64,000 nt of DNA from Lacibacter sp. H375 (GCF_037892425.1 NZ_JBBKTT010000001.1:1860001-1924000), one strand, 5' to 3'. Counted from the first letter of the stretch, positions 7,243-17,279 are shown. The notes: generated from the sequence alone by a model not told the origin. Numbers and translations are program-made.

Positions 7243-9702
7243 TTATTCTTCAAAATACACCCTTTTCACCCGTTGACTAATACCCGTCATCAGCTCATAT
7301 GCAATGGTTTGGCTTTGTTTTGCAACCTCTACAACAGAAAGAGTTGGTCCAAATACAATCACTTCATCTCCTTCACGCACATCAGCAATACCGGTAATAT
7401 CCAGCATGGTCATATCCATGCAAATAGTGCCAATCACGGGTGCAGGCTTGCCGTTTACCAGCATGTAGCCTTTGCCGTTGCTGAGGTTGCGTGGATATCC
7501 ATCAGCATAACCAATACGGACAGTCGCAATTGTGGAAGGCTGTGTAATAACACCTCTCCGGTTATATCCAACAGTATCGCCGGGTTGCAGCTGTTTAATC
7601 TGTGCGATAGTTGTTTTCAATTGCAATGCTTCTTCTAATTGCAGTTTGCCTTTTGCAGAACTAACGCCGTACATGCCAATGCCCAACCTCACCATATCGT
7701 ATTGCAGTTGCGGATGACGAATAGTGCCGTGTGAATTATCTAAATGCCGTATGAATGTATAATCGAGTACTGATTGCAAAAATGCACAAGCCTCTTCAAA
7801 ACGGTTTGCCTGTTCTAATGTAAATTCATCTTCAGCAGGGTCTTCACTTGCTGCAAGATGACTGAAGACCGATTGAATGGTAAAACTGTTTTTCTTCAAC
7901 ACATCAGCAAGTGCAGGTAATTCGGGCTGCATAAAACCTAACCGATGCATACCTGTATCAATTTTTAAATGCACCGGGTAACTGCTGATCCCTTCTTTTT
8001 CAAGAAATGACTCAAATGCATGAAGAATAGAAAAAGAAAATAATTCAGGTTCAAGATTATGATCGATCAATGCATCAAACGTAACCGGTTCAGGATTCAT
8101 GACCATGATGGGCAATGTAATGCCTGCTTTACGTAAGGCCACACCTTCATCAGTAAATGCAACAGCAAGGTAATCTGCTTTCATGAACTGTAAGAGATTC
8201 GCAATTTCATAGCTACCACTGCCATACGAAAATGCTTTCACCATCGCCATGATCTTTGTAGTTGGCTTTAGCAATTGCTGATGAGCCCTGATATTTCTTA
8301 CGATAGCACTTAAGTTGATCTCTAAAACTGTTTGATGTGTTTTCTGTTCCAGCAATTGGGCAATACGATCCAGCTCAAACACACGTGCTCCTTTAATTAG
8401 GATCGTTTCATTTTGAAAACCAAGTGCAGGTAACTGTTCAGCAAGTTCTGCAGTTGATGAAAAACTTTGCACTTCAATATCTCTTGCGACAAGTGTGGCA
8501 AGCAATTGTTTTGTTTTTTCACCAACAGTGATCAGTCGGTTAATATTGTGGTGTTGCAGCAATGCTGCAATTGATGGATAAGTTTCACCTTCCTGTTCTT
8601 CTGTTAATTGAAAATCGGAAAGAATAATGCTTCGTTTTGTATGTTGCCCTTGTTGCTGCAACATATTTAATGCAATGGTAAGCGAACTCAAATCGGCACT
8701 ATAACTGTCGTTAATGATGGTTGTATTGTGCAAACCACTTTTCAATTCAAGCCTTAAGCTAACTGCACGAAGTTGATGGAATTTTTCTTTTATGTCTGCA
8801 AAAGGAACATGCAGGTAAAGACAAACAGTTAAACAAGTGATTGCGTTTTCAACCGATGCATCATCAGTAAAAGGAATGCTGATGCTATCGTTTAATGATT
8901 CATTGGTAAAATGAATGGTTGTTTCAGCTAGTTGTTTTGTGATACTGTTGAGCACAACGCTATTGCTTTTTCCCTCTCCCCAGCTGAAAACATGATCTTG
9001 CTGAAACGTAAGTGGTTTTAATTTTTCAGGTGAACAGATAACGGCTTTTGTGCGTGCGAATAGTTTTTGTTTTTCAACAAGCTTCTCCTGTGCATCTGCA
9101 AAACCATCTGCATGTGCTTCACCGATATTGGTAAGTATGCCAATAGTTGGTTGAATGACCTGCTCCAATGTATCCATTTCACCTTGTTGTGAAATCCCTG
9201 CTTCAAAAATTGCTAGTGTATGTTGGGGTTGCAATTGCCATATACTTAAAGGAACACCGACCTGTGAGTTATAACTCTTAGGACTGCGAATGATATTGTA
9301 ACGATCACTCAACAATTGATAAAGCCATTCTTTTACAATTGTTTTGCCGTTGCTTCCTGTTATTCCAATGACGGGTATAGAAAACTGTTGACGATGATAA
9401 GCTGCTAATTGCTGTAATGCTTTTAATGTATCCGGAACCAGCAATACATTCGCACCGGGTAATGCTTTTATATCAACCTGTTGCTGAACAATAAAATGAC
9501 GAACACCTTTGTTGTAGGTTTCAATGATGTAATCATGTCCATCTCTTCGTGCAGTTTTTAATGCAAAGAAGAAAGCAGTTGTTGGATGAATGATACGCCT
9601 GCTATCGATCAGTAAATGCTCAACATAACCTGTCGTATCTGCTTTTTGCAAATAAGAAGCCTGCAGAATTGCTGCAATACGGTCAATGTTGTAATGCGAC
9701 AT
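7243..9702 (-). CDS. Bifunctional MurF-like ligase / alanine racemase fusion
   Basis: An 819-residue cytoplasmic fusion. Residues 1 to about 450 are a Mur-ligase domain related to UDP-MurNAc-tripeptide:D-Ala-D-Ala ligase, with P-loop GITGSNGKT and NIGEAHADGF. Residues ~455-819 are a PLP-dependent alanine racemase (PLP lysine in MVKAFSYGSG, HLDNSHG, catalytic Tyr region GYADGYPR, CMDMTMLD). The racemase supplies D-Ala and the ligase domain would attach D-Ala-D-Ala. A separate canonical MurF lies at 18528-19805. Compared with it, the fusion has GKTI for GKTT, EAGISQQGEM for EMGANHQKEI, and INDSYSADLSS for LDAYNANPSS, so its ligase activity may be altered. It starts 17 bases after terC. A CATCTTTG box sits five bases before the ATG. 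Confidence 0.92.
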   Translation of the reverse strand: MSHYNIDRIAAILQASYLQKADTTGYVEHLLIDSRRIIHPTTAFFFALKTARRDGHDYIIETYNKGVRHFIVQQQVDIKALPGANVLLVPDTLKALQQLAAYHRQQFSIPVIGITGSNGKTIVKEWLYQLLSDRYNIIRSPKSYNSQVGVPLSIWQLQPQHTLAIFEAGISQQGEMDTLEQVIQPTIGILTNIGEAHADGFADAQEKLVEKQKLFARTKAVICSPEKLKPLTFQQDHVFSWGEGKSNSVVLNSITKQLAETTIHFTNESLNDSISIPFTDDASVENAITCLTVCLYLHVPFADIKEKFHQLRAVSLRLELKSGLHNTTIINDSYSADLSSLTIALNMLQQQGQHTKRSIILSDFQLTEEQEGETYPSIAALLQHHNINRLITVGEKTKQLLATLVARDIEVQSFSSTAELAEQLPALGFQNETILIKGARVFELDRIAQLLEQKTHQTVLEINLSAIVRNIRAHQQLLKPTTKIMAMVKAFSYGSGSYEIANLLQFMKADYLAVAFTDEGVALRKAGITLPIMVMNPEPVTFDALIDHNLEPELFSFSILHAFESFLEKEGISSYPVHLKIDTGMHRLGFMQPELPALADVLKKNSFTIQSVFSHLAASEDPAEDEFTLEQANRFEEACAFLQSVLDYTFIRHLDNSHGTIRHPQLQYDMVRLGIGMYGVSSAKGKLQLEEALQLKTTIAQIKQLQPGDTVGYNRRGVITQPSTIATVRIGYADGYPRNLSNGKGYMLVNGKPAPVIGTICMDMTMLDITGIADVREGDEVIVFGPTLSVVEVAKQSQTIAYELMTGISQRVKRVYFEE

Positions 9703-9719
9703 ATGAACAAAGATGAAAT

Positions 9720-10691
9720 CTAATCTTTCAAATCAGGTGGTGCATTTTTTTTCTTGTGATACATGGAGTAAAGAATAGAACCGCCAATACAAGCGACAAT
9801 AACAACCAACGAGATGATCACCTGCGAAGGTTTGTCAACTACTGTGCCGATCAATTCTTCTCCCAACATTTTCAAACCAATAAACACAAGTACAATGGCG
9901 ATGCCCTGTTGCAGGAAATCAAATTTACTGACCGCACCTCTTAACAGGAAGAAAAGCGAACGTAATCCCAACACTGCAAATACATTTGACGTATAAATTA
10001 CCAGTGAAGCGTGCTCGCTCTTGCGGTCAACAATACCCATTACAGCTGGGATAGAATCCAATGCAAAAACAATATCAGTTGTTGCAAGCATCACCACTAC
10101 CACAAACAAAGCAGTATAAACAGGTTTGCCATCTTGCTTTACCACATACTTGCCATCTCCATCATCCATCGTGATGGGCAAAAACCTTTTAAGGAAGAGA
10201 TATACTTTGCTTTCTCTTGGATCATATTCTTCTTCCTGGTTAGTGGTGAACATTTTGAAACCGGTGTAAACGAGAAATACGCCGAAGATGTAAAGTATCC
10301 AGTGAAAACGATTTACCAGCTCGACGCCAAGCGTAATAAAAATAACACGGAACACAATAGCCATCAATACACCAACCAACAATACTCGTGGTATAAAAGG
10401 CTCTCTTACTTTAAAGAAGCTGAAGATAAGAACAAACACAAAAATATTATCGATACTCAAACTCCACTCCATGAGGTAGGCACTTACATATTCTAATGCT
10501 GCCTGTTTTCCATCTTCGTACCACATAAAGATGCCGAAACCAAGACCGAGTATTACCCAGAAAACAGTTTGCTTTAACGCTTGTTTCGTTGTAAGGTGTG
10601 CCGATTTTTTACTCAGCAATCCAAGATCGAATACAATCGCAAGAATCAGTACAATGCCAAATACGAGATAAGTAACTTGTGTGGAGGTCAT
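9720..10691 (-). CDS. TerC/Alx-family integral membrane protein
   Basis: A 323-residue membrane protein of the TerC family, with about nine hydrophobic segments and the family's conserved acidic positions (AYLMEWSLSIDNIFVF, ATTDIVFALDSIPAV). Family members are linked to tellurite resistance, pH-regulated manganese export (Alx) and metal loading of exported proteins. The substrate here is not determined. Downstream of gldG by 27 bases and upstream of murF/alr by 17, it is probably co-transcribed with both. Confidence 0.9.
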   Translation of the reverse strand: MTSTQVTYLVFGIVLILAIVFDLGLLSKKSAHLTTKQALKQTVFWVILGLGFGIFMWYEDGKQAALEYVSAYLMEWSLSIDNIFVFVLIFSFFKVREPFIPRVLLVGVLMAIVFRVIFITLGVELVNRFHWILYIFGVFLVYTGFKMFTTNQEEEYDPRESKVYLFLKRFLPITMDDGDGKYVVKQDGKPVYTALFVVVVMLATTDIVFALDSIPAVMGIVDRKSEHASLVIYTSNVFAVLGLRSLFFLLRGAVSKFDFLQQGIAIVLVFIGLKMLGEELIGTVVDKPSQVIISLVVIVACIGGSILYSMYHKKKNAPPDLKD

Positions 10692-10718
10692 TATTATTAA
10701 TTCAAAAATTAAAATTGA

Positions 10719-12551
10719 TTAAGCTTTTTTACTGTAAGTCCGTTTGCGCCATTGCATGTAACCAAAACCAATCAGCAACACAAGGAAAACCGGCACTGCA
10801 ATACTGATGAGCTGCCATTGCAACCGTTGCTCACTCACTTTTTGCGGGTTCAGTAAACGCAATGGTACATCTTTATTACGCAATGCAACAATACCTGCAT
10901 TGCCTGTCATATATTCTAATGTGTTTTGTAAGAACGTTTTATTGGCAAAGCTGCGTTCCTGCACACGGCTGTAACCCATTGGAAAAGGTTCTTGCTTTGT
11001 AAAACTGTTCAACACCACATCGCCATCGCCAATCACCAATTGTTGTGTTGGCTCATCTGTTTTTGTTTTGAAAGAGCCATATTCTTTTGTAAAAAACTGG
11101 CGCATTTCAGCAGATGCACGGTTGCCGTAAAAGCTGTTGAATTGTCCTTCGAGTAAAACTGCAACGGGTAGATTCTTTTTATTATAGAGCTTGATGTCTT
11201 GTATTGTTTGTAATTCCTGCAAGCTGATAATGGCAGGTGTACTTACAAACTTTGCATTTTCGCTTGAAGTAAGCAGAATGTTTTTTGTAATGCCTTCTGC
11301 TTTAACTGTGTCAAGTGTATTTGTAAACAGGCTTAATACAGGTTCAAGATTTTTTGTGATGGGGTGATTACCTGTTGCGTTGAGCAAAGGATAATAATTG
11401 AACGGCACATCGGTTAACTGGGGCTGCCCACCTGCGCTACCTACTACCAGTTTGCTGAGATCACATTGCTGATCTTGTAAAAGATCTCGGTTGATGCGAA
11501 CACCATATTTAAACAACAGATCATCAAGATTCAATCCACGATCATAAGCAAGGGTTTGTGCAACAATTGCAAGACTGTCTTTTTCTGCATGAAGCATATC
11601 CAGGAACCACAACACTTTGCCGCCCTGCATTATGTACTGATCGATTTTCATCTTGGTTGAATCAGCAAACCCAATAGATGGTTTTACGATCATCAAAGCT
11701 GAAAATTCTTTTGGAATAACATTGGTCTTATTCGGATCAACAATGTTGAAAGCATAATCTGCATCCAGAGTTTGTACAAGATCGAACGTTTCTGGTCCCA
11801 TTGGTTGACCGTTTCCGGTTAGGTAGCCAATGAGTGGTTTTTGCTTGCGTTGAATTTTTTCAATGGCATCTGCAAACTTAAATTCAAGTAATGCTTCTGC
11901 ATTGCTGATGCTTTTTGCTTCATCAGTAACCAAGCTGCCGGTGAGTGGATCACGGCTGTATTCTGTTTTTCCACTCAGCAGATCAACTGAAACAACCTTA
12001 TTACCTTTCTTAACTAATGCTGACGGGTAGATGACACGTTGAGTTGTGGCATCTTCTTTTTCCTGAACTTCTAATGTATAAGGTAAAATGCCGAGGCTCT
12101 TTAATGAGTCGCTCATCATTTGCTGTACTACCTCTTCACGGAAATTTGGTTTCGTCTGATTAAGACTGTCAACATTCACCCCATTCATCCGCAGTTCGTT
12201 GATCACTTCGCTAAACATAAACTCCTTTGCTTCATCGGTAAACATTTCATCAACCGATTTATAATTGATCTGCAAACGGCTGCCGCTGTATTCTCTCATT
12301 TCACTCAACAGATCATTTGTGCTGTTGCGGAGTTTTCGGAACGATGAACGGAAATCGCCTTTCAGAAAAACATCAACTGTAATAGTTGTATCAATATTTT
12401 TTAAAAGAGCTTTTGTTTGTGGAGATAGTGAATAACGCTCTTCACTTGTAAGATCCCAACGTAAACGAAGTGAAGTAGATAGTACATTGATGAGCACTAA
12501 TGCCGCCAGCAATAAGAACCAGCCGTATTTCGTGGAAAAGATTTTCTTCAT
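10719..12551 (-). CDS. gldG: Gliding-motility ABC transporter accessory protein GldG
   Basis: A 610-residue membrane-anchored protein with one N-terminal transmembrane segment (FLLLAALVLINVLS), a long periplasmic region, and one C-terminal segment (SIAVPVFLVLLIGFGYMQWR). This is the GldG/IntG-like ABC-associated architecture. In Flavobacterium johnsoniae, GldG acts with GldF and the ATPase GldA and is required for gliding. GldA is not in this window. The gene follows gldF with a six-base gap, so they are translated from one message. The pairing with GldF makes the assignment firm. Confidence 0.92.
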   Translation of the reverse strand: MKKIFSTKYGWFLLLAALVLINVLSTSLRLRWDLTSEERYSLSPQTKALLKNIDTTITVDVFLKGDFRSSFRKLRNSTNDLLSEMREYSGSRLQINYKSVDEMFTDEAKEFMFSEVINELRMNGVNVDSLNQTKPNFREEVVQQMMSDSLKSLGILPYTLEVQEKEDATTQRVIYPSALVKKGNKVVSVDLLSGKTEYSRDPLTGSLVTDEAKSISNAEALLEFKFADAIEKIQRKQKPLIGYLTGNGQPMGPETFDLVQTLDADYAFNIVDPNKTNVIPKEFSALMIVKPSIGFADSTKMKIDQYIMQGGKVLWFLDMLHAEKDSLAIVAQTLAYDRGLNLDDLLFKYGVRINRDLLQDQQCDLSKLVVGSAGGQPQLTDVPFNYYPLLNATGNHPITKNLEPVLSLFTNTLDTVKAEGITKNILLTSSENAKFVSTPAIISLQELQTIQDIKLYNKKNLPVAVLLEGQFNSFYGNRASAEMRQFFTKEYGSFKTKTDEPTQQLVIGDGDVVLNSFTKQEPFPMGYSRVQERSFANKTFLQNTLEYMTGNAGIVALRNKDVPLRLLNPQKVSEQRLQWQLISIAVPVFLVLLIGFGYMQWRKRTYSKKA

Positions 12552-12557
12552 GGGTGC

Positions 12558-13280
12558 TTAATTTTTCCGGCCGATGCGTTGGATGGTGATGAATAAAGTA
12601 AAGAAAGTGATGCTTAAAAAATAAATCACATCACGACTATCGATCACGCCTTTCGATAAACTGCGGTAATGAAATTCCATGCCCAGCATTTCAACAATGT
12701 AGTCGAAACCAGTTCCAACTAGTTTACTTAAAGCTGTAAAGCCGCTATATAACACAAAGCAAAAAAAAGCACTCAACAAAAAAGCGACAACAGGATTGTT
12801 AGTGAAACTGCTGCAACAAATACCAATAGCGGTAAAGGCAGAGCATAAAAACAAAATACCAGCATATGAACCAATGATACCACCTAGGTCAAGTGAAGTT
12901 CCATCGGCACTCATGGCATTGATGGTGATGAGATAAGTAAGTGTTGGAAGCAATGCAATTAACACTACCAGCAATGATGCAATGTATTTCCCAAGAACTA
13001 TTTGGCGGGTGGTTAACGGACGTGTAAACAAAATTTCCATTGTGCCTGCTCTCCATTCATCGGGGAAGAGGCGCATGGTAACTGCGGGGATCAACAACAA
13101 TAAGATGTAAGGAGAAAGGTTGAAGAAGTTTTCCAGTGTGGCATAGCCGTAATCAAGAATGTTGAAACTGGAAAATACAAACAGGAACAACCCGTTCAGC
13201 AAAAGAAAAAGAATGATGGTGATGTATCCCGTAAGATTGCTGAAAAACTGACGGAATTCTTTTTTGCAAATGGCCCACAT
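12558..13280 (-). CDS. gldF: Gliding-motility ABC transporter permease GldF
   Basis: An ABC-2-type permease with about six transmembrane segments, partner of GldG. I start it at 13280 (MWAICKKEFRQFFSNLTGYI), giving 240 residues, the usual GldF length. The 27 codons upstream in the same frame lack family-like sequence. A TATTTTTG box lies seven bases before this ATG. The conserved block FPDEWRAGTMEILFTRPLT, typical of ABC-2 exporters of this type, is present at about residue 80-100. It heads the minus-strand run down to lspA. Confidence 0.92.
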   Translation of the reverse strand: MWAICKKEFRQFFSNLTGYITIILFLLLNGLFLFVFSSFNILDYGYATLENFFNLSPYILLLLIPAVTMRLFPDEWRAGTMEILFTRPLTTRQIVLGKYIASLLVVLIALLPTLTYLITINAMSADGTSLDLGGIIGSYAGILFLCSAFTAIGICCSSFTNNPVVAFLLSAFFCFVLYSGFTALSKLVGTGFDYIVEMLGMEFHYRSLSKGVIDSRDVIYFLSITFFTLFITIQRIGRKN

Positions 13281-13490
13281 AGAGCAGCAAAAATAAAGGA
13301 ATAAACAGCTCGTGCCGAATCCTGTTTCAAAAGGCGCAGCAGTTGTAGTTCCAGAACGCACACTTGTAAAATTATTATTGAATCCCTTCTAAAATTGCTG
13401 CGTTTTTACAATATGAACTATTATCTTAAAAGTCTCCTTTGAAAGGCCGTTATTACCTACCGTAAGAAGCTAGCTATAAATCACCAAGGT

Positions 13491-16265
13491 ATGACTAAGC
13501 CAAATCTATCACTAACACTATTATCCTGTTTCATTTATTTCAGCGCCCAGGCACAGGTTGCCGGCGATTTCCAAAGCAAAAATGCATCAGGTAACTGGAG
13601 CGATTTTAACTCATGGAATGTTTATAACGGGACGTCATGGGCCGCAGCAACAACAGGTCAATTACCAACAGCTTCAAAAGCTGTTTTTGTTCAGAACGGG
13701 CATACAATTTTCGTTGATAATGCAACTTCTGTATGTGATGACCTGAATATTTCCAGCGGTGGAACCAGTGGAAGACTCGCATTTACTGCGACCGGAATAT
13801 TGAATGTAAAAGGAACAATCACCATTAACAATTCAGCATCTAATTATTTATCTCCTTGGGCTGCCGGAGGGAAATTGGTTTTTTCAGGCGCAGGTAACCA
13901 AGCCGTTTTTGGGTTGACTATAGGGACAATTTTGGAAGATGTGGAAATTAATAAGCCATCCGGAACTGTATCAATGGCTGGTTCCAATGGATCAATAAAT
14001 GGAACACTTACATTAACAGCAGGAATTCTGAATATTGGAGCTGGCGGATCGTTAACGTTAAATGGCGCATCATTAGTTCGTACCGCCGGCTTTTTAGCAG
14101 GAACAAATACAAGCGATCTTATTGTTACCGGCACTACAGGTGGAACAGTAATTATCCCGCAGTCAGGAAATATTTCTTTGCGAAATGTAACAATTGCCGG
14201 AACGAGGAAGGTTGCTATGAATGGAGTAAATCATCTTAATTTGAGCGGGGCATTTACCATTGGTTCAACAGCAATTTTTGATAATGGCGGAGAAAGTCAA
14301 ATACGTCAAAACACAGGCGGCAGTATTGTTATAGATGGGAAATTCATTACAAAGGATATAGATGGTTTTACTGGTACAGGCGCCGCAATACCTGGCATTG
14401 CACCGGTGCTCAATTCCGGTTGCACCATAGAGTATGGCTTAACTGGAAATCAAACTTTTAATGCACGTTCTGATTATAAGAACATTACATTTTCGGGAAG
14501 CGGAAGTAAATTTTTGAGCAGTGGCTGTATCCCTGAAGGGACAGTTTATATAACAGAGAATGCAGTTTTAGAAACACTCAATTTTACGTTTGGTGATATT
14601 ACAACCAGTCTCACGATGGATGGCGGCCGTCTCAGGTTGGCTGGTACGGGAACCCACCCAGATATTCAGGGAACTTATAATTTAACAGGCGGAGTGATTG
14701 AATTTTTTGGAGGTACGCCGGTAACCAATCAAACTATCAGAGGCTCAGCAAGTATTTTTTATCACAACATTGAAATTAACAGTCCGTATGTTGCTAACTC
14801 AAATGCAAACATCAACCTAAGCAACGGCGGATCTTTAACAATTAAAAACGGAGCTGTATTTACAATAAATGACGAATCAATTACGGGTCAAACGGGAACT
14901 CAAACAGTAACATTAGAAAGCGGTGCAAGGTTTGTTTGTGGTGATGTTCATGGTTTTACCGGAGGCACGGGAATAAGTTCAACTTCAATTCGTGCTGATG
15001 TTGAAAACATCGTTCTGAGTGCAGGAAGTACAGTTGAATATTCAAGGGCTACTGCGCAGGTTTTTTCTGCAAGAACTGATTATAAGGATGTAGTTATAAG
15101 TGGAGGAGGAGCAAAAACATTAAATGGTCCATCCGCAATTTCCGGTATCCTAACCTTGAATAATGGAATTGTATCCACAACTTCTGCGAACCTGTTGACT
15201 TTAAATGCAACAGCAACTTGCCCTGCAGGAGGAAATTCCTTATCGTTTGTAAACGGTCCGTTGAAAAAAATTGGGAACGGTGCATTTGTATTCCCGGTTG
15301 GCAAACCGCAGCAGGCCGGGCCAGCCGGGGGAGGTTATCGTTTCATCGGCATTTCTGCACCTGCACAAATTACAGATGCCTTTACTGTTGAGTTTATTGT
15401 AGGCAGTGCTACCGCATTAGGTCCTGTAAGTGCAGCAATGAAAAGTGCAGGTCTCACCAGGGTTAGTAGATGTGAATACTGGAAGCTTGATCGTTCAAAT
15501 GGCAGTTCTTCAGTAGATGTTACTCTTTCATGGAATGCTAGAAGTAATTGCAATGTTTCTTATGTATCAAGTTTGCCCGATCTTGCAATCGCTCATTTCA
15601 ATGAAACAGCGAATGAATGGGACAATTTTGGTGCAGACGCACTAACTGGAAATACAACTGAAGGAACGATTACCTGGAACAATGTTTCTGTTTTTAGCCC
15701 ATTCTCCCTGGCCAGTACAGATTTTCTGGAGAATCTTCTTCCACTTGATGTTTCAGGTTTTAGTGCCATGGCACGCAAAACTGATGTCGCAATTAATTGG
15801 ATGGTAAGTAACAATAACGAGCAGGATGAATTTATTCTGGAAAGAAGCAGAGACGGTATCCGTTTTGAAACCTTGAAAGTTGTGCCTGCCAAGGTGATTC
15901 TGTTTACGGCATCATATGCTGAAGAAGACCGGCAACCATTTAATGGATGGAACTACTACCGCTTGAGGGCTGTTGACAAAATGGGAAGAGAGCGAATATC
16001 GAGAGTGGTGAAGATTTGGTTTGGAAGCGAACAACAGATCAGAATCAGCCCTAACCCCGCTTCAGAAAAAATTATGGTCAGCTTTGCCGAGCCAAGCAGC
16101 ATTTCTCAAATTGAACTTGTCAATATATCCGGTCAGGTGTTGCAATGCATCCAAACCATACAATTCAATAACGAAGTCAATATATCTCACTTGCAAGCGG
16201 GAATGTATTATCTCAGGATCTCAGGAAAGAACGGGCTTTCCACAAAAAGCTTTATTAAACAATAA
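13491..16265 (+). CDS. T9SS cargo protein, beta-helix type, with sorting domain
   Basis: A 924-residue secreted protein. Residues 1-21 form a Sec signal peptide (LLSCFIYFSAQAQ). The middle (~30-600) is rich in G, T, N and S with recurring LTLNNG and LNLSGA-like strands, suggesting a right-handed beta-helix or adhesin fold. Near the N-terminus the GNWSDFNSWNV and VFVQNGHTIFVD elements resemble G8-type domains. A fibronectin-like segment (DEFILERSRDG...WNYYRLRAVD) precedes a type A sorting domain (ISPNPASEKIMVSF...GMYYLRISG...KSFIKQ). Surface adhesion or polymer binding is plausible but not shown. A hairpin terminator follows. Confidence 0.88.
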   Translation: MTKPNLSLTLLSCFIYFSAQAQVAGDFQSKNASGNWSDFNSWNVYNGTSWAAATTGQLPTASKAVFVQNGHTIFVDNATSVCDDLNISSGGTSGRLAFTATGILNVKGTITINNSASNYLSPWAAGGKLVFSGAGNQAVFGLTIGTILEDVEINKPSGTVSMAGSNGSINGTLTLTAGILNIGAGGSLTLNGASLVRTAGFLAGTNTSDLIVTGTTGGTVIIPQSGNISLRNVTIAGTRKVAMNGVNHLNLSGAFTIGSTAIFDNGGESQIRQNTGGSIVIDGKFITKDIDGFTGTGAAIPGIAPVLNSGCTIEYGLTGNQTFNARSDYKNITFSGSGSKFLSSGCIPEGTVYITENAVLETLNFTFGDITTSLTMDGGRLRLAGTGTHPDIQGTYNLTGGVIEFFGGTPVTNQTIRGSASIFYHNIEINSPYVANSNANINLSNGGSLTIKNGAVFTINDESITGQTGTQTVTLESGARFVCGDVHGFTGGTGISSTSIRADVENIVLSAGSTVEYSRATAQVFSARTDYKDVVISGGGAKTLNGPSAISGILTLNNGIVSTTSANLLTLNATATCPAGGNSLSFVNGPLKKIGNGAFVFPVGKPQQAGPAGGGYRFIGISAPAQITDAFTVEFIVGSATALGPVSAAMKSAGLTRVSRCEYWKLDRSNGSSSVDVTLSWNARSNCNVSYVSSLPDLAIAHFNETANEWDNFGADALTGNTTEGTITWNNVSVFSPFSLASTDFLENLLPLDVSGFSAMARKTDVAINWMVSNNNEQDEFILERSRDGIRFETLKVVPAKVILFTASYAEEDRQPFNGWNYYRLRAVDKMGRERISRVVKIWFGSEQQIRISPNPASEKIMVSFAEPSSISQIELVNISGQVLQCIQTIQFNNEVNISHLQAGMYYLRISGKNGLSTKSFIKQ

Positions 16266-16286
16266 AGACCCGAAACCAACTGCTGA

Positions 16287-16313
16287 AAAGCCCCTCCAAA
16301 AGAGGGGCTTTTA
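16287..16313 (+). terminator. Rho-independent terminator after T9SS cargo gene
   Basis: A GC-rich hairpin, AAAGCCCCTC ... GAGGGGCTTT, 21 bases after the stop codon, followed by TTATTTT. The next gene (iscA-like) is convergent. Confidence 0.85.
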
Positions 16314-16349
16314 TTTTGAATGTTTTTTCGTTCGAAGAATTAGTGGCGA

Positions 16350-16682
16350 TTAAACTGCAAAACTCTCGCCGCAGCCACAAGTTCTGCTGGCGTTCGGGTT
16401 GTTGAAATGAAACCCTTTGCCATTAAGGCCATCGCTGAAGTCCAACGTGGTATTATAGAGGTAAAGGAAGCTTTTCATATCGGTCACCACTTTTACCCCG
16501 TTATCTTCAAATACCTGATCGTTCGGTTTCGATTCGTTGTCAAAATCTAGCTTGTAGCTAAGGCCGCTGCAGCCGCCGCCAACCACACTTACCCGTAAAA
16601 AATAGGAATTGTCGCCCGTTACATTTGCCTGCTGCATCAGGTTCGCCACTTTTTCCTTCGCCTTATCTGTTACAAAAATCAT
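16350..16682 (-). CDS. IscA/SufA/ErpA-type iron-sulfur carrier
   Basis: An A-type Fe-S scaffold or carrier protein that holds and passes clusters to apo-enzymes in the cytoplasm. The three cluster cysteines of the family are present: one in GGGCSGLSY and two in the C-terminal CGCGESF. I start it at 16682 (MIFVTDKAKEKV), giving 110 residues, the normal family length. The longer frame to 16757 adds 25 residues unlike the family. A TAACTTTG box at 16745-16752 lies upstream. No other isc or suf genes are adjacent. Confidence 0.92.
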   Translation of the reverse strand: MIFVTDKAKEKVANLMQQANVTGDNSYFLRVSVVGGGCSGLSYKLDFDNESKPNDQVFEDNGVKVVTDMKSFLYLYNTTLDFSDGLNGKGFHFNNPNASRTCGCGESFAV

Positions 16683-16837
16683 CGTCTTGTTTTTTAAAGA
16701 TGAGCAATTGACGGGCCAATGCCTGTTGGCTGCCGTCTTGTCTGCAAAGTTAGTCAAATTGCAAAACTAGGTGAGCCGGGTTTCTTCGTGAGGAACAAAG
16801 AAGGTTTGTAAATTGCTGCTAATTAATAAACAGCCAA

Positions 16838-17239
16838 ATGAATAAAGTTGAGCATATAGGCATCGCTGTTAAGGACCTGGCAACCTCCGTTCCATTGTTT
16901 GAAAAGTTGTTAAACACTAATTGCTACAAAACTGAATTTGTCGAGAGTGAGCAGGTGAAAACAGCTTTCTTTAAACAGGGGGAAGCAAAAATTGAATTAT
17001 TGGAAAGTGCAACCGCAAATGGGGTGATTGCAAAATTTATTGAGAAGAAAGGAGAGGGGATGCATCACATCGCCTTTGATGTGGATGATATTGTAAGTGA
17101 AATGAAGCGTCTGCAAAAGGAAGGGTTTATATTATTGGACGAAATACCGAAACAGGGTGCGGACAATAAACTGGTTTGTTTTCTTCATCCTAAATCAACA
17201 AACGGCGTATTGATTGAGTTATGCCAGGAAAAAAAATAG
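16838..17239 (+). CDS. mce: Methylmalonyl-CoA epimerase
   Basis: Interconverts (2R)- and (2S)-methylmalonyl-CoA, linking propionyl-CoA and branched-chain catabolism to succinyl-CoA. The 133 residues carry a glyoxalase/VOC fold with metal ligands at the start (VEHIGIAVKDL, His 5), in the middle (GMHHIAFDVDD) and at the end (NGVLIELCQ, Glu). The length is typical. The methylmalonyl-CoA mutase genes are not in the window. A short hairpin overlaps the stop codon. Confidence 0.93.
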   Translation: MNKVEHIGIAVKDLATSVPLFEKLLNTNCYKTEFVESEQVKTAFFKQGEAKIELLESATANGVIAKFIEKKGEGMHHIAFDVDDIVSEMKRLQKEGFILLDEIPKQGADNKLVCFLHPKSTNGVLIELCQEKK

Positions 17240-17260
17240 CTGCCTTTCAGCAGCTACTTT
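17237..17260 (+). terminator. Hairpin terminator at the mce stop codon
   Basis: TAGCTGC (beginning with the mce stop codon) pairs with GCAGCTA at 17250-17256, followed by CTTTTATATTT. It separates the convergent mce and the T9SS cargo gene at 17280. Confidence 0.6.
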
Positions 17261-17279
17261 TATATTTAGGATGTAAGTT

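Noticed and set aside
10011-10496. 161-residue plus-strand ORF
   Set aside because: It is fully antisense to terC, is rich in His, Asn and Lys, and has no family resemblance.
13281-13361. 27-codon N-terminal extension of gldF
   Set aside because: It is unlike the family. The internal ATG gives the normal length and is preceded by a promoter-like box.
14500-15300. Glycine/threonine-rich repeats considered as DNA tandem repeats or CRISPR
   Set aside because: Repetition is at protein level (beta-helix strands) with variable codons. No direct DNA repeats with spacers are present anywhere in the window.
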